Shown: positions 37,101-46,616 of the stretch, piece after piece | Position numbering within the stretch: the first letter of the stretch is position 1 | Layout: every line of letters begins with the position of its first letter | NCBI GenBank assembly: GCA_013368315.1 | Contig: JAACJM010000006.1 | Coordinates: 744,001-808,000, forward strand | DNA: 64,000 bases | DNA from: Tetrapyrgos nigripes | Taxonomy: Eukaryota; Basidiomycota; Agaricomycetes; Agaricales; Campanellaceae | Reading direction: 5' to 3' | Program-made: the position numbers and the translations under genes | Notes under the pieces: model-generated | The model's database searches: none | What the model saw: the letters and a program-made list of their open reading frames with translations, nothing else | Told to the model about the DNA's origin: nothing

Positions 37101-37317
37101 TTGGGCGAGGAAAGGGGAGACGACCGCTATTTACATTGTCCACTTCGTCCTGAGGTTCCAGCAGAGGCACAGCGTCCGCAAAGGCAACAGATTCGTAAGT
37201 CTGTGGGACCGGCTCATGGAGTATTGTGTAAGGTGAGTATTGCAGAGCACGATGCTCTCGTTCTCGCTGTCGAGTCACATAGGTATTGCAGTGGTTACAA
37301 AAGACTTTCGAAGGCAT
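34106..37317 (-). pseudogene. tnp2-family transposase with DUF4218-like C-terminal part, one in-frame stop
   Basis: Four exons fit: 37317-36864, 36807-34888, 34826-34555 and 34492-34106 (454, 1920, 272 and 387 nt, total 1011 codons, phases joining cleanly). The N-terminus MPSKVFCNHCNTYVTRQRE has a zinc-finger-like CxxC, followed by an acidic stretch. The core has LGLSTDGFAPHKRRKATAWP, VIPGPKKPKDINSFLWPL, KGHNAKSPCRMC, YDFMHLIWENLVPNMLLHW and VWCYWAFPMERYCGSLSPAI, the signature order of tnp2 transposases followed by DUF4218. A TGA at 35024-35026 lies inside RRWPY-SIDRFVLETAQ, where Arg (CGA) is expected; otherwise the frame is open. It acts in the nucleus on the element's terminal repeats. Loss is recent, and readthrough or an intact sister copy is possible. 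Confidence 0.88.
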
Positions 37318-37450
37318 TTGGGAGAGGTACCAGAGGAGATGGTCTAGTACAGTTGGGACTTGACGACGAAAAATGAGGAGGAAAAAAACACGTGTTCCAG
37401 AAATTTTACGGGCTACCTTCCAGCCACCAACCAAACTCCCCATCCCTTCG
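37318..37450. promoter_or_regulatory. Bidirectional intergenic region of the CACTA-like element
   Basis: 133 bp separate the start codons of the divergent transposase (minus) and companion (plus) genes. No consensus TATA box is obvious. By position it must hold both promoters or their cores. Confidence 0.5.
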
Positions 37451-38928
37451 ATGGCTCCTATTGCAACCAGCACACTATCTCCCCCCCAAAACAGCACCCC
37501 AGACGGCTCAATGTCTTCTCAAGGCACCGAAAAAAAAAAGAATAAGCCACGCAAAAACACACCAAACCGTGCACGTCAAAACACAACACCAGGCTCTACT
37601 CCCGCTCACACTACTCCTATATCGAACAGACGGAGTGCAGAGAGCACAAATAGACCTCCTCTAACTGTTCTTAATGGAGAAGGTTCCACAGAGGAAGAAG
37701 TCGAAGCATTGCATAGGAGGCTACAGGATGCAGAAGGTGAGTGAATGATATACAGTGTTTGATGTTCCAAGACTGACACTCACCTTTACCTGGTAATAGC
37801 ATGTCTGGCCAGTAGCCACTCAACACCAGCCCGACCGACAAACCAGCAAACCACTGTAACTCACAGCCACGTCACAGCAATGCCTATCCAGACAAGCACA
37901 CCTACACCTACTCCTGCCGAGAACCCCAGGTCAACTCGAGCCAGGGAAAGAGAAAACGCCGGGCCAGACGCTACACCTGATAATGTAGGAGGAGGGGGAG
38001 CAAGAGAAAATGATGACGAGAGGCCAACACGCCCAGCAGGTGGACCAGCACAGCCTGAGCAGCAGGACGACCTTGATCAGATGACTCCTGCGCAACTTCG
38101 TGGTATGTTAACAGACAAAACTATCTGTATAAGCCACTGTACTCACCACCTTGACCCTAGCGGAGGTCGTGAGAGCACGGGCAGCCAATGCAGAGCTGCG
38201 TCAAACGGCATCCGGAGATACAACCACGGCCGAGAACACCATTCCGCGACCACCAGGCTCGAACTGGAATATTTGTGAAGCTATGCAATTGGGTGGGTCC
38301 CGAGAAAACAAGGACAAGTACAACACTATTAGGGTGAGTGTTGCACAGAGTCATTAATCGACCACAATACTCACCTTTAACGTAGCGTGACTGTCGGGAA
38401 CAATTTATAGCTTCCTGAATGGATATTGCTATTCCATTCAGTCAGCAGCCAATAGACCGTCGCAGTGCATACCTTGCTTCAGTGAGTACCTGTACCATCA
38501 ACGAATATTTAATTCAAACACTTACTACTTCCTAGATGCGAAACTGCCAGCCATACTTGAAGCGCTTTGCTGGAGACTGGGCTACTATTGCAATAATTAC
38601 TAACACCACCAAAAACAAACGGAGTGGACTTTACCGCAAGAACATCATCAAGCCTCCTGAAAAATTCGCCTACTTGCAAGCTAATGCCGCTAAATGTGAC
38701 CACTCGAGCTGTCACGCCGCTGGATCCAAACGGAAATGAAGATCCCAAGCTGTAACCAGCAGGAAGAGAGCCAAAGGTCGTTCAGGAGATGATAGGGCCG
38801 AGGATGAGGAGGAGGATGACAATGACAATGACAATGAGACTGAAAGCAGATCCGGCAATGAAGAGGATGAGTTGGAAGATGGTCTGAGTCCTGACCCTGA
38901 AGGCGAGGGAGACGAAGGAGAGGAATGA
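37451..38928 (+). pseudogene. Companion (TnpA-like) protein of the CACTA-like element
   Basis: Exons 37451-37736, 37800-38102, 38161-38333, 38386-38481 and 38536-38928 splice in phase with GTGAGT/GTATGT donors. The product has a basic Ser/Thr/Pro-rich N-terminus (KKKNKPRKNTPNRARQN), a charged helical stretch (STEEEVEALHRRLQDAE), a conserved ENTIPRPPGSNWNICEAM block, RNCQPYLKRFAGDWATIAII and KPPEKFAYLQANAAK, and a very acidic C-terminal tail. The middle block is typical of proteins found next to tnp2 transposases in mushroom-forming fungi; a DNA-binding accessory role is inferred. Two in-frame TGA codons (about 38416 and 38737) fall where Arg is expected. Confidence 0.75.
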
Positions 38929-39402
38929 GGGGACTGAAACAGTTGCAGTCGCAGTGTGAAGAGGGTAACAAAGGACGCTGTCGACGTTGACAGCGGTGAT
39001 CAAACTGTCCTTATACATGCTTACACAACTCTATTATAATTAACTTACATACCAGAGACGTACACGTCTTGAATATTAATCAGTGTTCTGTATAGAACAG
39101 CGATCGATGGCGTCGATGGTCGAGCGTCTGAAGATACTTTACCATCTACGAGAGGATGAAGTTAATCCTGCCGTAGACTAGCCGTAGACTGAGAATCATC
39201 CAACACAAAAGCAGAAAATCATCCTACCATAAGTTGATATTGCTCCAATCTAAGCAGAAACTCAAAACCTTAGGTATAGGACGATTTTGCCTTTCCATAG
39301 GATGAAAATTTTCCAAAAGATTTAGGATGAATTACCATCTACATGTATCCTACAATAGACGAAAATTCCACCTACGGCAGGATGAAATGATAGGATACAT
39401 TG

Positions 39403-39425
39403 TATCCTATCGGACCGCCATAGAG
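39403..39425. repeat. Right TIR of the CACTA-like element
   Basis: Partner of 33850-33872; followed by the TAA target duplication. Confidence 0.9.
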
Positions 39426-39504
39426 TAAGAGCTATATACAAGATGATTTCTCCTCGAAAGACAGAATCCACATACAGCTGTCATATGAATGATTATGATG
39501 TGTA

Positions 39505-39725
39505 CTGTATCATTTCAATCAATTCGTCTGGTCACAGGTCACAAAGGCCATTGATGAATTTTCCAGGCGGTGACACCTGGATTTATGCCCAAAAAAGGAA
39601 TTTTTTTGTCGCCTTCAGCGGAAAATCTGTAGTGGTCACAGGTCCCACTAGCGATTGACGAAAATTTTATTTCGTTTGTGCAGTCACGGTCACACCCCCC
39701 TGACGAATTGATCGAAATGGTACAG
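39505..39725. mobile_element. Mariner-type (Stowaway-like) MITE, 221 bp
   Basis: Inverted ends CTGTATCATTTCAATC (left) and CTGTACCATTTCGATC (reverse complement of right), continuing AATTCGTC; the two differences are CpG-type transitions. TA flanks at 39503-39504 and 39726-39727. Absent from copy A, which keeps a scar. No coding capacity. Confidence 0.88.
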
Positions 39726-39849
39726 TATATGCATTGCCAATAAGGAAGGGTAGGAACCCAAACCACACTGACCCCACCCTTCAAAAAAAAAAAACCCAAA
39801 TCACGCCCCCTGAAACTCCCGAAACTCCAAGAGGAAGGAAAACGAACCA

Positions 39850-40245
39850 ATGAATGCTACTTAAGACTAGGTAAAATGCTGACTTACACCAAGATTCAAC
39901 ACCAATGGATGTTACTTAAGGTTAAGTCAAATGCTGAATTGTACCGAGATTGGACACTGATGAATGCTACATCAGTTTAAGTAAAATGCTGAATTGCGCC
40001 TAGTTGAACAATGAGGAATGCTACATAAGACTGAGTAAAATGCTGGCCTGTTTGTAGTTTGAACAATGAGGAATGCTACATAAGACTAAGTAAAATGCTG
40101 ACTTGTTCGTAGTTTGAACAATGAGAAATGCTACATAAGACTAAGTAAAATGCTGACTTGTTTGTAGTTTGAACAATGAGAAATGCTACATAAGACTAAG
40201 TAAAATGCTGACTTGTTCTGAGTTTTATCACAGATAAATGCTACA
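39850..40245. repeat. Right subterminal tandem array, copy B
   Basis: This is the same array as at 10205-10560, with one additional AATGCTACATAAGACT unit. It lies about 85-480 bp inside the right terminus at 40330. Confidence 0.85.
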
Positions 40246-40330
40246 TTGGTGCTTAAAATGCAATGCTAGATCAATGGTTGCGAGGTGATTGCTGAATTAC
40301 TACTTTCCAAATGGCAAAAACATATTTTGC

Positions 40331-40475
40331 GACGGTATACGACCCATACCCGTACCGTACGCACAGTTGAAAGAAGAAATACGGTACGGGTCCGGATATT
40401 CCGTAAAGAAATACAGTCCGTAAAAATACGACCGTGACCGTATACGGGACGGTTCCGAGTCCTAGCACTGCGCAA
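40331..40475. repeat. Hairpin-rich tract at the target of the large TIR element
   Basis: Contains many CGGTAC/GTACCG and CCGTATACGG palindromic words (for example ACCCGTACCGTACG and ATACGGTACGGGT in inverted orientation), ending GGTTCCGAGTCCTAGCAC. It could be one arm of a MITE whose other arm was displaced when the large element inserted. No coding signal. Confidence 0.5.
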
Positions 40476-40479
40476 ATCG

Positions 40480-40650
40480 AGTGTCCGATGCCAATACGCG
40501 TCCGTGACTGCCTTCGTCAAGTGTCCATGCGGAAAGATACATAAAACAGCGATCTTCTTGGGGTCCTTTAGAGTTGCAAGGACAACGGCGCTCTGATCAT
40601 GTTCTGGACTACCACCATAGATCTCGGCGTAGTCAATATCGCCCTAGATA
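40480..40650 (-). pseudogene. Short coding-like fragment, family unknown
   Basis: A minus-strand frame reads IDYAEIYGGSPEHDQSAVVL, then TLKDPKKIAVLCIFPHGHL and TDAYWHRTLD without a stop over about 57 codons. Composition looks like a genuine protein, but I do not recognise the family. It runs into the hairpin tract, so it is truncated. Confidence 0.4.
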
Positions 40651-40789
40651 ATCCTTTAGGGAATGGGTCGATGGTCATGTTCCACAGTTTCACCCTATTG
40701 CTTACCGACGTGCTGAAGTTGCCCTACGCTACCTAGCCTAAGCCTTACAGTGCCCGTCTGACTCGTATACTTACTGTGTCATACGCGAG

Positions 40790-41480
40790 TCTATCGCGAT
40801 GGCGGAAAAAGGCAAAGATTCATAGTTTTCGGACCTACGACGTGTACTGTTGAAAACTCTATCGGCACTACCAATCCTTCCCGCGGACAATATTCTCATC
40901 CCTGAGAAATTATCGGATTTCCAGACAAGGGTAAAGAAATGCCTAACACACATGGTAGAGGAAAGGCTAGGTAAAGCGTTCCAAAAAAACAAAACTACTA
41001 CAATTTCGGAAGGAACCCAGGGAGGGTGACGATCACGGTGTAACCTACAAAACTATGTGTATGCGCCAGTACCTGAAGGATATTACGAATCCCCAGCACA
41101 GAAAGGCACTTACTACAGTTTTGTGCGGTGACTCTCCCCTTGCGATCGAACGTCTTCGATGGAGTGACCACCATAGAAGGAAAGTACCAGCCGAGGAGCG
41201 AGTATGTCGCTTTTGCCGAACACACGTTGAAATGCCGGAACACGCACTATTGGAATGCAGCCACCAGCTCCTCACAGAGTTAATAAACGAATTTCTTACC
41301 TGGTTCTATGCGGCTTGTCGTCGTAATTTCTATAGCGTGCGTGGTGACATTGTAGCACTCCTTTGCTGCATTTTCTCGTGGAAACTTGCTTTTCCAGTCA
41401 GGGGAAAAAATACGTACACAATGTGCCCAACGTATATGAGTACACCTCTATTTGCTCCTATCCCTTATCGTCGTTTTTAT
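40790..41480 (+). pseudogene. 3' end of a LINE-type (non-LTR) retrotransposon ORF
   Basis: The plus-strand frame from about 41055 contains QHRKALTTVLCGDSPLAIER, then RVCRFCRTHVEMPEHALLEC. This C-x2-C-x8-H-x4-C spacing is the zinc-knuckle seen at the C-terminus of many LINE reverse transcriptases. Upstream, in another frame, LLKTLSALPILPADNILIPE fits the region before it, so at least one frameshift is present. Reverse transcriptase and endonuclease parts are missing, as expected for a 5'-truncated copy. Only the second membrane-gene locus has it. Confidence 0.5.
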
Positions 41481-41577
41481 ATTTTTGTATGCATTTATGC
41501 CAATAACTACAAGCCAATCCGTCCTACAACATATTCCAATCCCACCTCCATTCAGCTGAAGAGTTTCTTCTCGTCCC

Positions 41578-42862
41578 TCAAGCAGGACTCTCTGTCGTCG
41601 TCCCCTGTGTTACGACTGAGGGTCCATGAAACTGCATTGTTGAATTGAGCGACTCGTCGATTTGGCGATTCTGAATCCTTCCTAGCTTGACATTCCGAAA
41701 GACATGACAAGCCATGGAGTTGACCACCGCGAGCGAAAGAGGAACCAAGAATAACCGATAATAGTCATTGATATTTGGCGCGAGGAGGAGTGTCACTAGA
41801 GCAGTAGAGCATAGGAAGGAAATTCTGGATAAAAAGAGATCGGCGAGGAATGAAGTCAGTAGTAAGTACATCATAAGGACATATACGATAAGGAATACTT
41901 ACAAATAATACACCTGTCCATCTTTCAACAACGCCCTCGAAAACGCTGGCAACTTCTTTCCCGAAAAGAATGCCTCAGTTCTACTCCCCAATCCACGAAC
42001 ATTCGATGATGATGACTCCAAATGCGCATTCCTATAAAGCTTATACGAAATCGCCAAAAACACCAGCGTATCATGCAAAAGCACTGCCAAAGCAGGTATC
42101 AACGCAGAGATGCTTTTAACCTTCAGCAGTACACAGTGTGTCTGCATTCCAGGAAGTGATAGGGACCCAACATCAGTGAACAAAAAATTGGCAACTGATG
42201 TAAGTCCAACGGTCACGATCCAGAGTGAAAAAAAGATAGCTCGGATGGAGGGATGATTGTGGTATAAAGCATTGACTCGGAAGAAGAAAAGTAGAGCGGT
42301 GGAGATCATGGAGAGGAAGGATATAACTTCGATGAGGTGACCGGTTGGAGTACATGGAACTGGTGCGACTGGATGTACAAAGAGTCCAACGTTAGTGTAC
42401 GTCTGGCACGGTACGTGATTCGGTGATGATCACCTAAATAACTCACCCAGGAGAAGTGTCCAGCTCAACTGAATTCCTAACGTCATTATCCGGGAAATAA
42501 AATACACCACGGTTGGCAGACCAATTCGAGGAATCATCTTGTTTGGCTTACGCCCTGCCAGTGAGCTGGCATGATGAGGAGCAGGCCTTACAATCATTTG
42601 ATAATCTCCACCAAGATTCATCAAGATGTCCCAAAGGAACATCTGCCATATCCAGTGAAGAGTTCATTCAGTATGGGCACGGATAAAACGATTCAAAGCT
42701 TCAACTCACCCCAAGCGTCCCAACTGCAACATACACCGTGTATTGCGCCGAACGCGCCATTTCCGGTGGAATGAGCGCTAACGGTGTGTACGGGTTTGAT
42801 GATATAGTGGTTAACGTTGTGACATTGAAAGGGGTAATGGTTGAAGGAGTGGTAGTATTCAT
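41578..42862 (-). CDS. Multi-pass integral membrane protein, intact 4-exon gene (353 aa), paralogue of 12172-13447
   Basis: Exons 42862-42710, 42642-42447, 42368-41903 and 41824-41578 (153, 196, 466 and 247 nt; 354 codons with stop). Exons 2 and 3 have exactly the same lengths as in the paralogue. The N-terminus MNTTTPSTITPFNVTTLTTI, the membrane segments and the LPAFSRALLKDGQVYY and MACHVFRNVKLG motifs are conserved. Introns are 67-79 bp with GTGAGT or GTAAGT donors. No disabling change was found, so both copies appear to be under constraint. The upstream block (42863-43080) is shared with the paralogue. Function unknown; location in a membrane is inferred from hydrophobic segments. Confidence 0.88.
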
Positions 42863-43928
42863 TTCTTGTTGGACGCCAGGTGTTCGTATGTATGGTGGCG
42901 AAAAGGTGAAGTCTAGAGACGCTGGTGCCAGATTTCGTCTGAAGGTCTGAAGGTTGAAGGGTGGGAGAAGCGAGGGGTTCTGTTTTATGCAGAAGGTTGA
43001 TATTCGACTTGAGTAAAGAAAAAATAGGAAAGGAGTATCACTCTCGTATCCACTGAGACGACATCTGTTATTGAGGAACCTGACATATGTCAGTGGATGA
43101 ATCCAAATGATAATCTCTGGATCACTGTTCCTTTTTGTTCAATTCGCGAGGGGGTTGTGACTTTTTTCGTCAGGATTTCAGTGTTGTCTTGGGACAGGGT
43201 AAAATTTCACGAAAGAAAATTTGCCCATGCTTTTCGCGTCGCAGGCTTTGTAACCGCGGACAACTCCAAATTTTGGGACAGTCCGGGAACTCACAACATA
43301 TCGCGGAACATGACAGAGTGTCAATATTAAGTTCCACCCTAAGTCCGCTGTTACTGGTGGAACTTGAGTGGGTGGATTGATAGTCAACCTACGGTTGAGA
43401 CTGGCTATGAGAGACTAGATTGATAGGTATAATTAGTATGAAGCTTTGAACGACTCCCGGGGACACTCATCACACAAAATGACGGTCTATTATAATCACT
43501 GTAAAGATCCCAGCCCAGTTCTATCCGCATTGGATCTGGGTTCTAATCTGATTGTATCAGACCATGGTCTGATACAATGTCCAAAATGCAATTACAATAG
43601 GACGTACTTTTGTGTGATGCTGTAATGCGTACTTTACGAGGCCGAATGAAATGAGGCTGAGTTCTTTACACTCCGTTTCTGCGTGTGGCGGTGCATATTC
43701 ATCCCGTCTCTTCCCGTGCTGTTGTTTCCGGTTTCGTCCCTGCCCATATCCGCAGTCCCTGTATTTATTAACATGACCAAACAATGACGTTATCTCAATA
43801 TCTTGGCGACCGGTAACTAAAGTTTCTCTCACTTTGTTCTCTTTTTTCTTCGTCTTGTCCTTTTTTATCGCTTTCCTTTCTCTTTTGATCTCTTCCATTT
43901 TTCATTTAGTATTTTCTGTCTCTTGATC
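42863..43928. other. Upstream region of the second membrane gene and repeat-derived sequence
   Basis: Up to about 43200 it parallels 13448-13750. Around 43640-43700 a fragment of the large TIR element is recognisable (GAGGCTGAGTTCTTTACACT followed by TTTCTGCGTGTGGC, compare 1138 and 29432). A palindrome, ATCAGACCATGGTCTGAT, lies near 43555. No gene supported. Confidence 0.5.
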
Positions 43929-44726
43929 CCCAGTGAAAAACGACTATGCACGAATCTGCAGAATTCTGACGGTTTTTGCATGAATCTGCGGTTTTATGTA
44001 GACTTCTTAGAAGCAGCAGGCTCATCAAATTTGGTCGGCGATGTTTTGTATGGCGCCATCGGTCAAAAATTTCGTCATTTCTCCTTCGCTCTTTTTTAAT
44101 CAACTGAAAAAAAAAAGACTTCTCTTGTACATTTTCGAATTTGCGCATGAGGAAATTCTTTGCTAGTCGTGACCAGGTGAAGTCGACTCCAAGGCAAGCA
44201 AGTTTGAAGTTCACATGCTCGACTCTCTGTCACATACCACCACCATCCCTCCCAACTCCGACTCGACCTTCTCTCTCCCTCTTTCTGCCACGCCCGTTGC
44301 CTCTCAGTATTCCAATGACGTCCATCATCATTCACTGTCAGCGTCGCGTTACAACATGGTCACTCATGCAGGTCTTCACACTAGGCCGGTTCAGACACGC
44401 TAATTTTCACACGTCTACGTAGTAGGAATGGGGTATATGTGCATAAGGCGGTCTGGAATATGGTGAGTTATTATGTCTGCTGCATCTCCTCAACCTGTCT
44501 GACTCGTCGTTCGTGAGCAAAACCCAAACGGTATGTTCTTCGACCCTTTCTTCGAAGACACCGTGTTTGTAGATTTCTTTTGCTAATTCTCTTGTGCAGA
44601 TAATGCAGAAAAGCGCAGAAAAAGGGCTCATTTTCTGCAAAAATCCGGTTCCACTGAATGGAGATCTGCCAGATTGCATAAAAGCTCATATTTGCGCAGA
44701 TTCATGCATAGTCCGTTTTCACTGGG
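43929..44726. mobile_element. Non-autonomous TIR DNA transposon, 798 bp, 7-bp TSD
   Basis: The left end CCCAGTGAAAAACGACTATG and the reverse complement of the right end CCCAGTGAAAACGGACTATG match at nearly every base. CTTGATC flanks both sides (43922-43928 and 44727-44733). Inside each end are repeated GAATCTGC/GCAGATT words. The interior carries no recognisable protein. CAGTG ends and a 7-8 bp duplication suggest hAT or a KDZ-type relative; unassigned. Confidence 0.8.
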
Positions 44727-44815
44727 CTTGATCTCTTGTCTTCTTATTCATTGCTTGCTTTCCTTTTTTCCCCTCTCTTCTCTCTCTTCTCTCTTTCTTC
44801 TTCATCTCTTGTTGG

Positions 44816-46150
44816 TTGGAGACATATTTGGCCCTCAGGCAAAAGGGCAAGAGTTTGAATACATATCACATGTCTTTTAGACAATCAGACCAGGTTCGTC
44901 ACTTTTCTCTCTTTCTCATGCTTTATCTTACAATGAACACCCCTACTAATTTTTTGTTCAGCTATGACCCCCGCATCTCTTTGTACATCCTGGAGACATT
45001 CATGCCAATGACCAGGAACACTCATTATCTTCCTCTGCACACTATTTGTGCACAAGACAGTGAGAGGAGGCTGCCCTAGATGGTAAGGATGAAATGCACC
45101 ATCTATGTTTTGGAAAGAACAAGGGAGAAGAAGATGTAGAGACATACAACAAGAATATGAGGTATTAGTGTCTCAGGTGAGCTAGATATGTCTTAACACT
45201 ATGTATCTTACCTTCTCTCCTCATTTGTTAGCCTTCTGTATGTGTTCCGGTCTACGTTGCTACCATTATATCTTCCAACTACTCATCCTATATCCTGCCC
45301 TCATACACCTTGACCTACTCGTAAACAGACATCTCTTCTAGGCCTTTGATCATGCTGACACAGTGTACATTTGTCTCATTGTCATCCTCAGCTATGCCAT
45401 CAGAGAATCACTATCTCAATCTGCACTCACTCTGCTCTGGTTGACTTTTCCTTGTGATTTCTGTTTGTCCACTAGAGACTTCACTTGCAACTGCCTCCTC
45501 TCTTTTGTTCCCCTTTTCCCATCAGACTTCACTAATATCCGAGAGAAAATCTGTAGGCAGCTTTTTATCCTTGAACCTGTTGCTTTTCCTGACAAGGCAT
45601 ATACTGATACCTCTGATGTATTGCATGAGTTATTGCAAACACTGAGCCCAATGACTAAGAGAAATGTTCTTTGCATTAATAAGATTTTCAGGACAGGTTA
45701 CAATGCAATTTAATGCTAACGCATATAATAGGTACATATCAATCTATGCAGCATTTGGTTTCTCACTTTATAGAGCCTTGGGCTGATAAATGTCACTCTT
45801 GTCATGGAGACATGTTTTGAAAATACACATTCCAGAGATTACCAAACTTTTTGCTTATGTCCTTACCTTATGAATGCAAGTTGGAAATTCAAAATGTTAT
45901 ACATGTGCCTCAGGGAGCTAGGTCTCAGGAATATCACATAAATGGCATCATTTATTTTGGAAGGGGTCACTTCATCACAAGGATGTTTCATGGAGCTCAG
46001 GAGTGGGTATATGATGGCATTGGTACTGGGGTACCAGTGAAATTATCTGCAGTGCTCCAATTGAACAACTGAAGCCTGGAGAACTTTGCTAATAAGAAAG
46101 CTGTGGTAGTTCTGTATGTCCAAACGGGTATGGAAGTTGCAGGAAAATGA
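44816..46150 (+). pseudogene. Decayed transposon-associated gene with USP-like peptidase region
   Basis: Plus-strand segments in order: YDPRISLYILETFMPMTRNT and YLPLHTICAQDS near 44965-45060 after an intron-like stretch ending TTTTTTGTTCAG; TNIREKICRQLFILEPVAFP near 45535; then NGIIYFGRGHFITRMFHGAQ, EWVYDGIGTG and NKKAVVVLYVQ near 45935-46130. The last three resemble the C-terminal half of ubiquitin-specific-protease-like domains that accompany some fungal DNA transposons (His of the triad in GHF). That link is from memory of the family, not a search. Several frame changes and stops make it non-functional. The Cys-containing half is not clearly seen. Confidence 0.4.
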
Positions 46151-46616
46151 ATGCAATTCAATGCAAGAGAAAGCCTTGGCCTCGTACTTGCCACGCACAG
46201 CGTTGTCCCACACCTCTTTCATCCATATATGGACAACTATATAGGATTACATAGTAGTTCTCATGCATTCGAAGTATATAAGCCACTCTCATAGTACTTA
46301 GATCATAATCATCTTTTATTCTTAACCACCGCCTGTCATGCTTGTACCTAGGAACAATTATAAAACCTGTTCTGGCTTAGGTCTTGAGCATTAGGCTCGG
46401 TGAGAATATCTACATATCAACTTTACACTTTTTTAAGCCTTCAGTTATTGTTCTGAGGCACAAGCCTGGACATCTGTCCAGAGAACTCTCATCCAATGTT
46501 GACATTGTCCATCACGTTATCTGCCTCTTTGTAAACAGAGTGTTCTTTACATCATTTGAGTGTAAGCCCCATAGCATGAGTACTGCATGTGAATCACAAT
46601 CCAATGGTCCACAAGA

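Larger units (their letters stand above)
33850..39425 (-). mobile_element. CACTA/EnSpm-like (tnp2, Plavaka-type) DNA transposon, complete, 5576 bp
   Basis: Left end CACTGTGACGGTCC and right end (reverse complement) CTCTATGGCGGTCC, imperfect TIRs of about 23 bp continuing into ATAGGAT. A 3-bp target duplication TAA lies at 33847-33849 and 39426-39428. Copy A (about 10020-10035) is the unoccupied site, CTAGCTAAGAGC. Inside each end are many copies of CCTATGGTAGGAT, CATAGGATG and GTAGAC-type motifs in both orientations, the subterminal repeats typical of CACTA elements. Two divergently transcribed genes, a tnp2 transposase and a companion protein, share a 133-bp intergenic region. CACTA ends, 3-bp TSD and tnp2 agree. 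Confidence 0.95.
25808..40330. mobile_element. Copy B of the large TIR DNA element (Mutator-like by 9-bp TSD), complete with nested insertions
   Basis: Both ends are visible. The left end reads GCAGGATATG and continues through TTTTTGCCATTTGGAAA. The reverse complement of the right end reads GCAAAATATG and continues the same way, a 27-bp terminal inverted repeat with two mismatches. It is flanked by a perfect 9-bp direct repeat, GACGGTATA, at 25799-25807 and 40331-40339. Total length is 14523 bp, but this includes a 5576-bp CACTA-like transposon, a roughly 1.2-kb insert and a 221-bp MITE, so the element proper is roughly 7.5 kb. The subterminal regions are satellite arrays whose core motifs (GTAGCATT, CAGCATTTT) lie in opposite orientation at the two ends. 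A 9-bp TSD is usual for Mutator-like elements. No transposase was found, so mobility would depend on another copy. Confidence 0.85.

Noticed and set aside
38810..38845. GACAATGACAATGAC simple repeat
   Set aside because: Part of the acidic tail of the CACTA companion protein, not a separate microsatellite feature.
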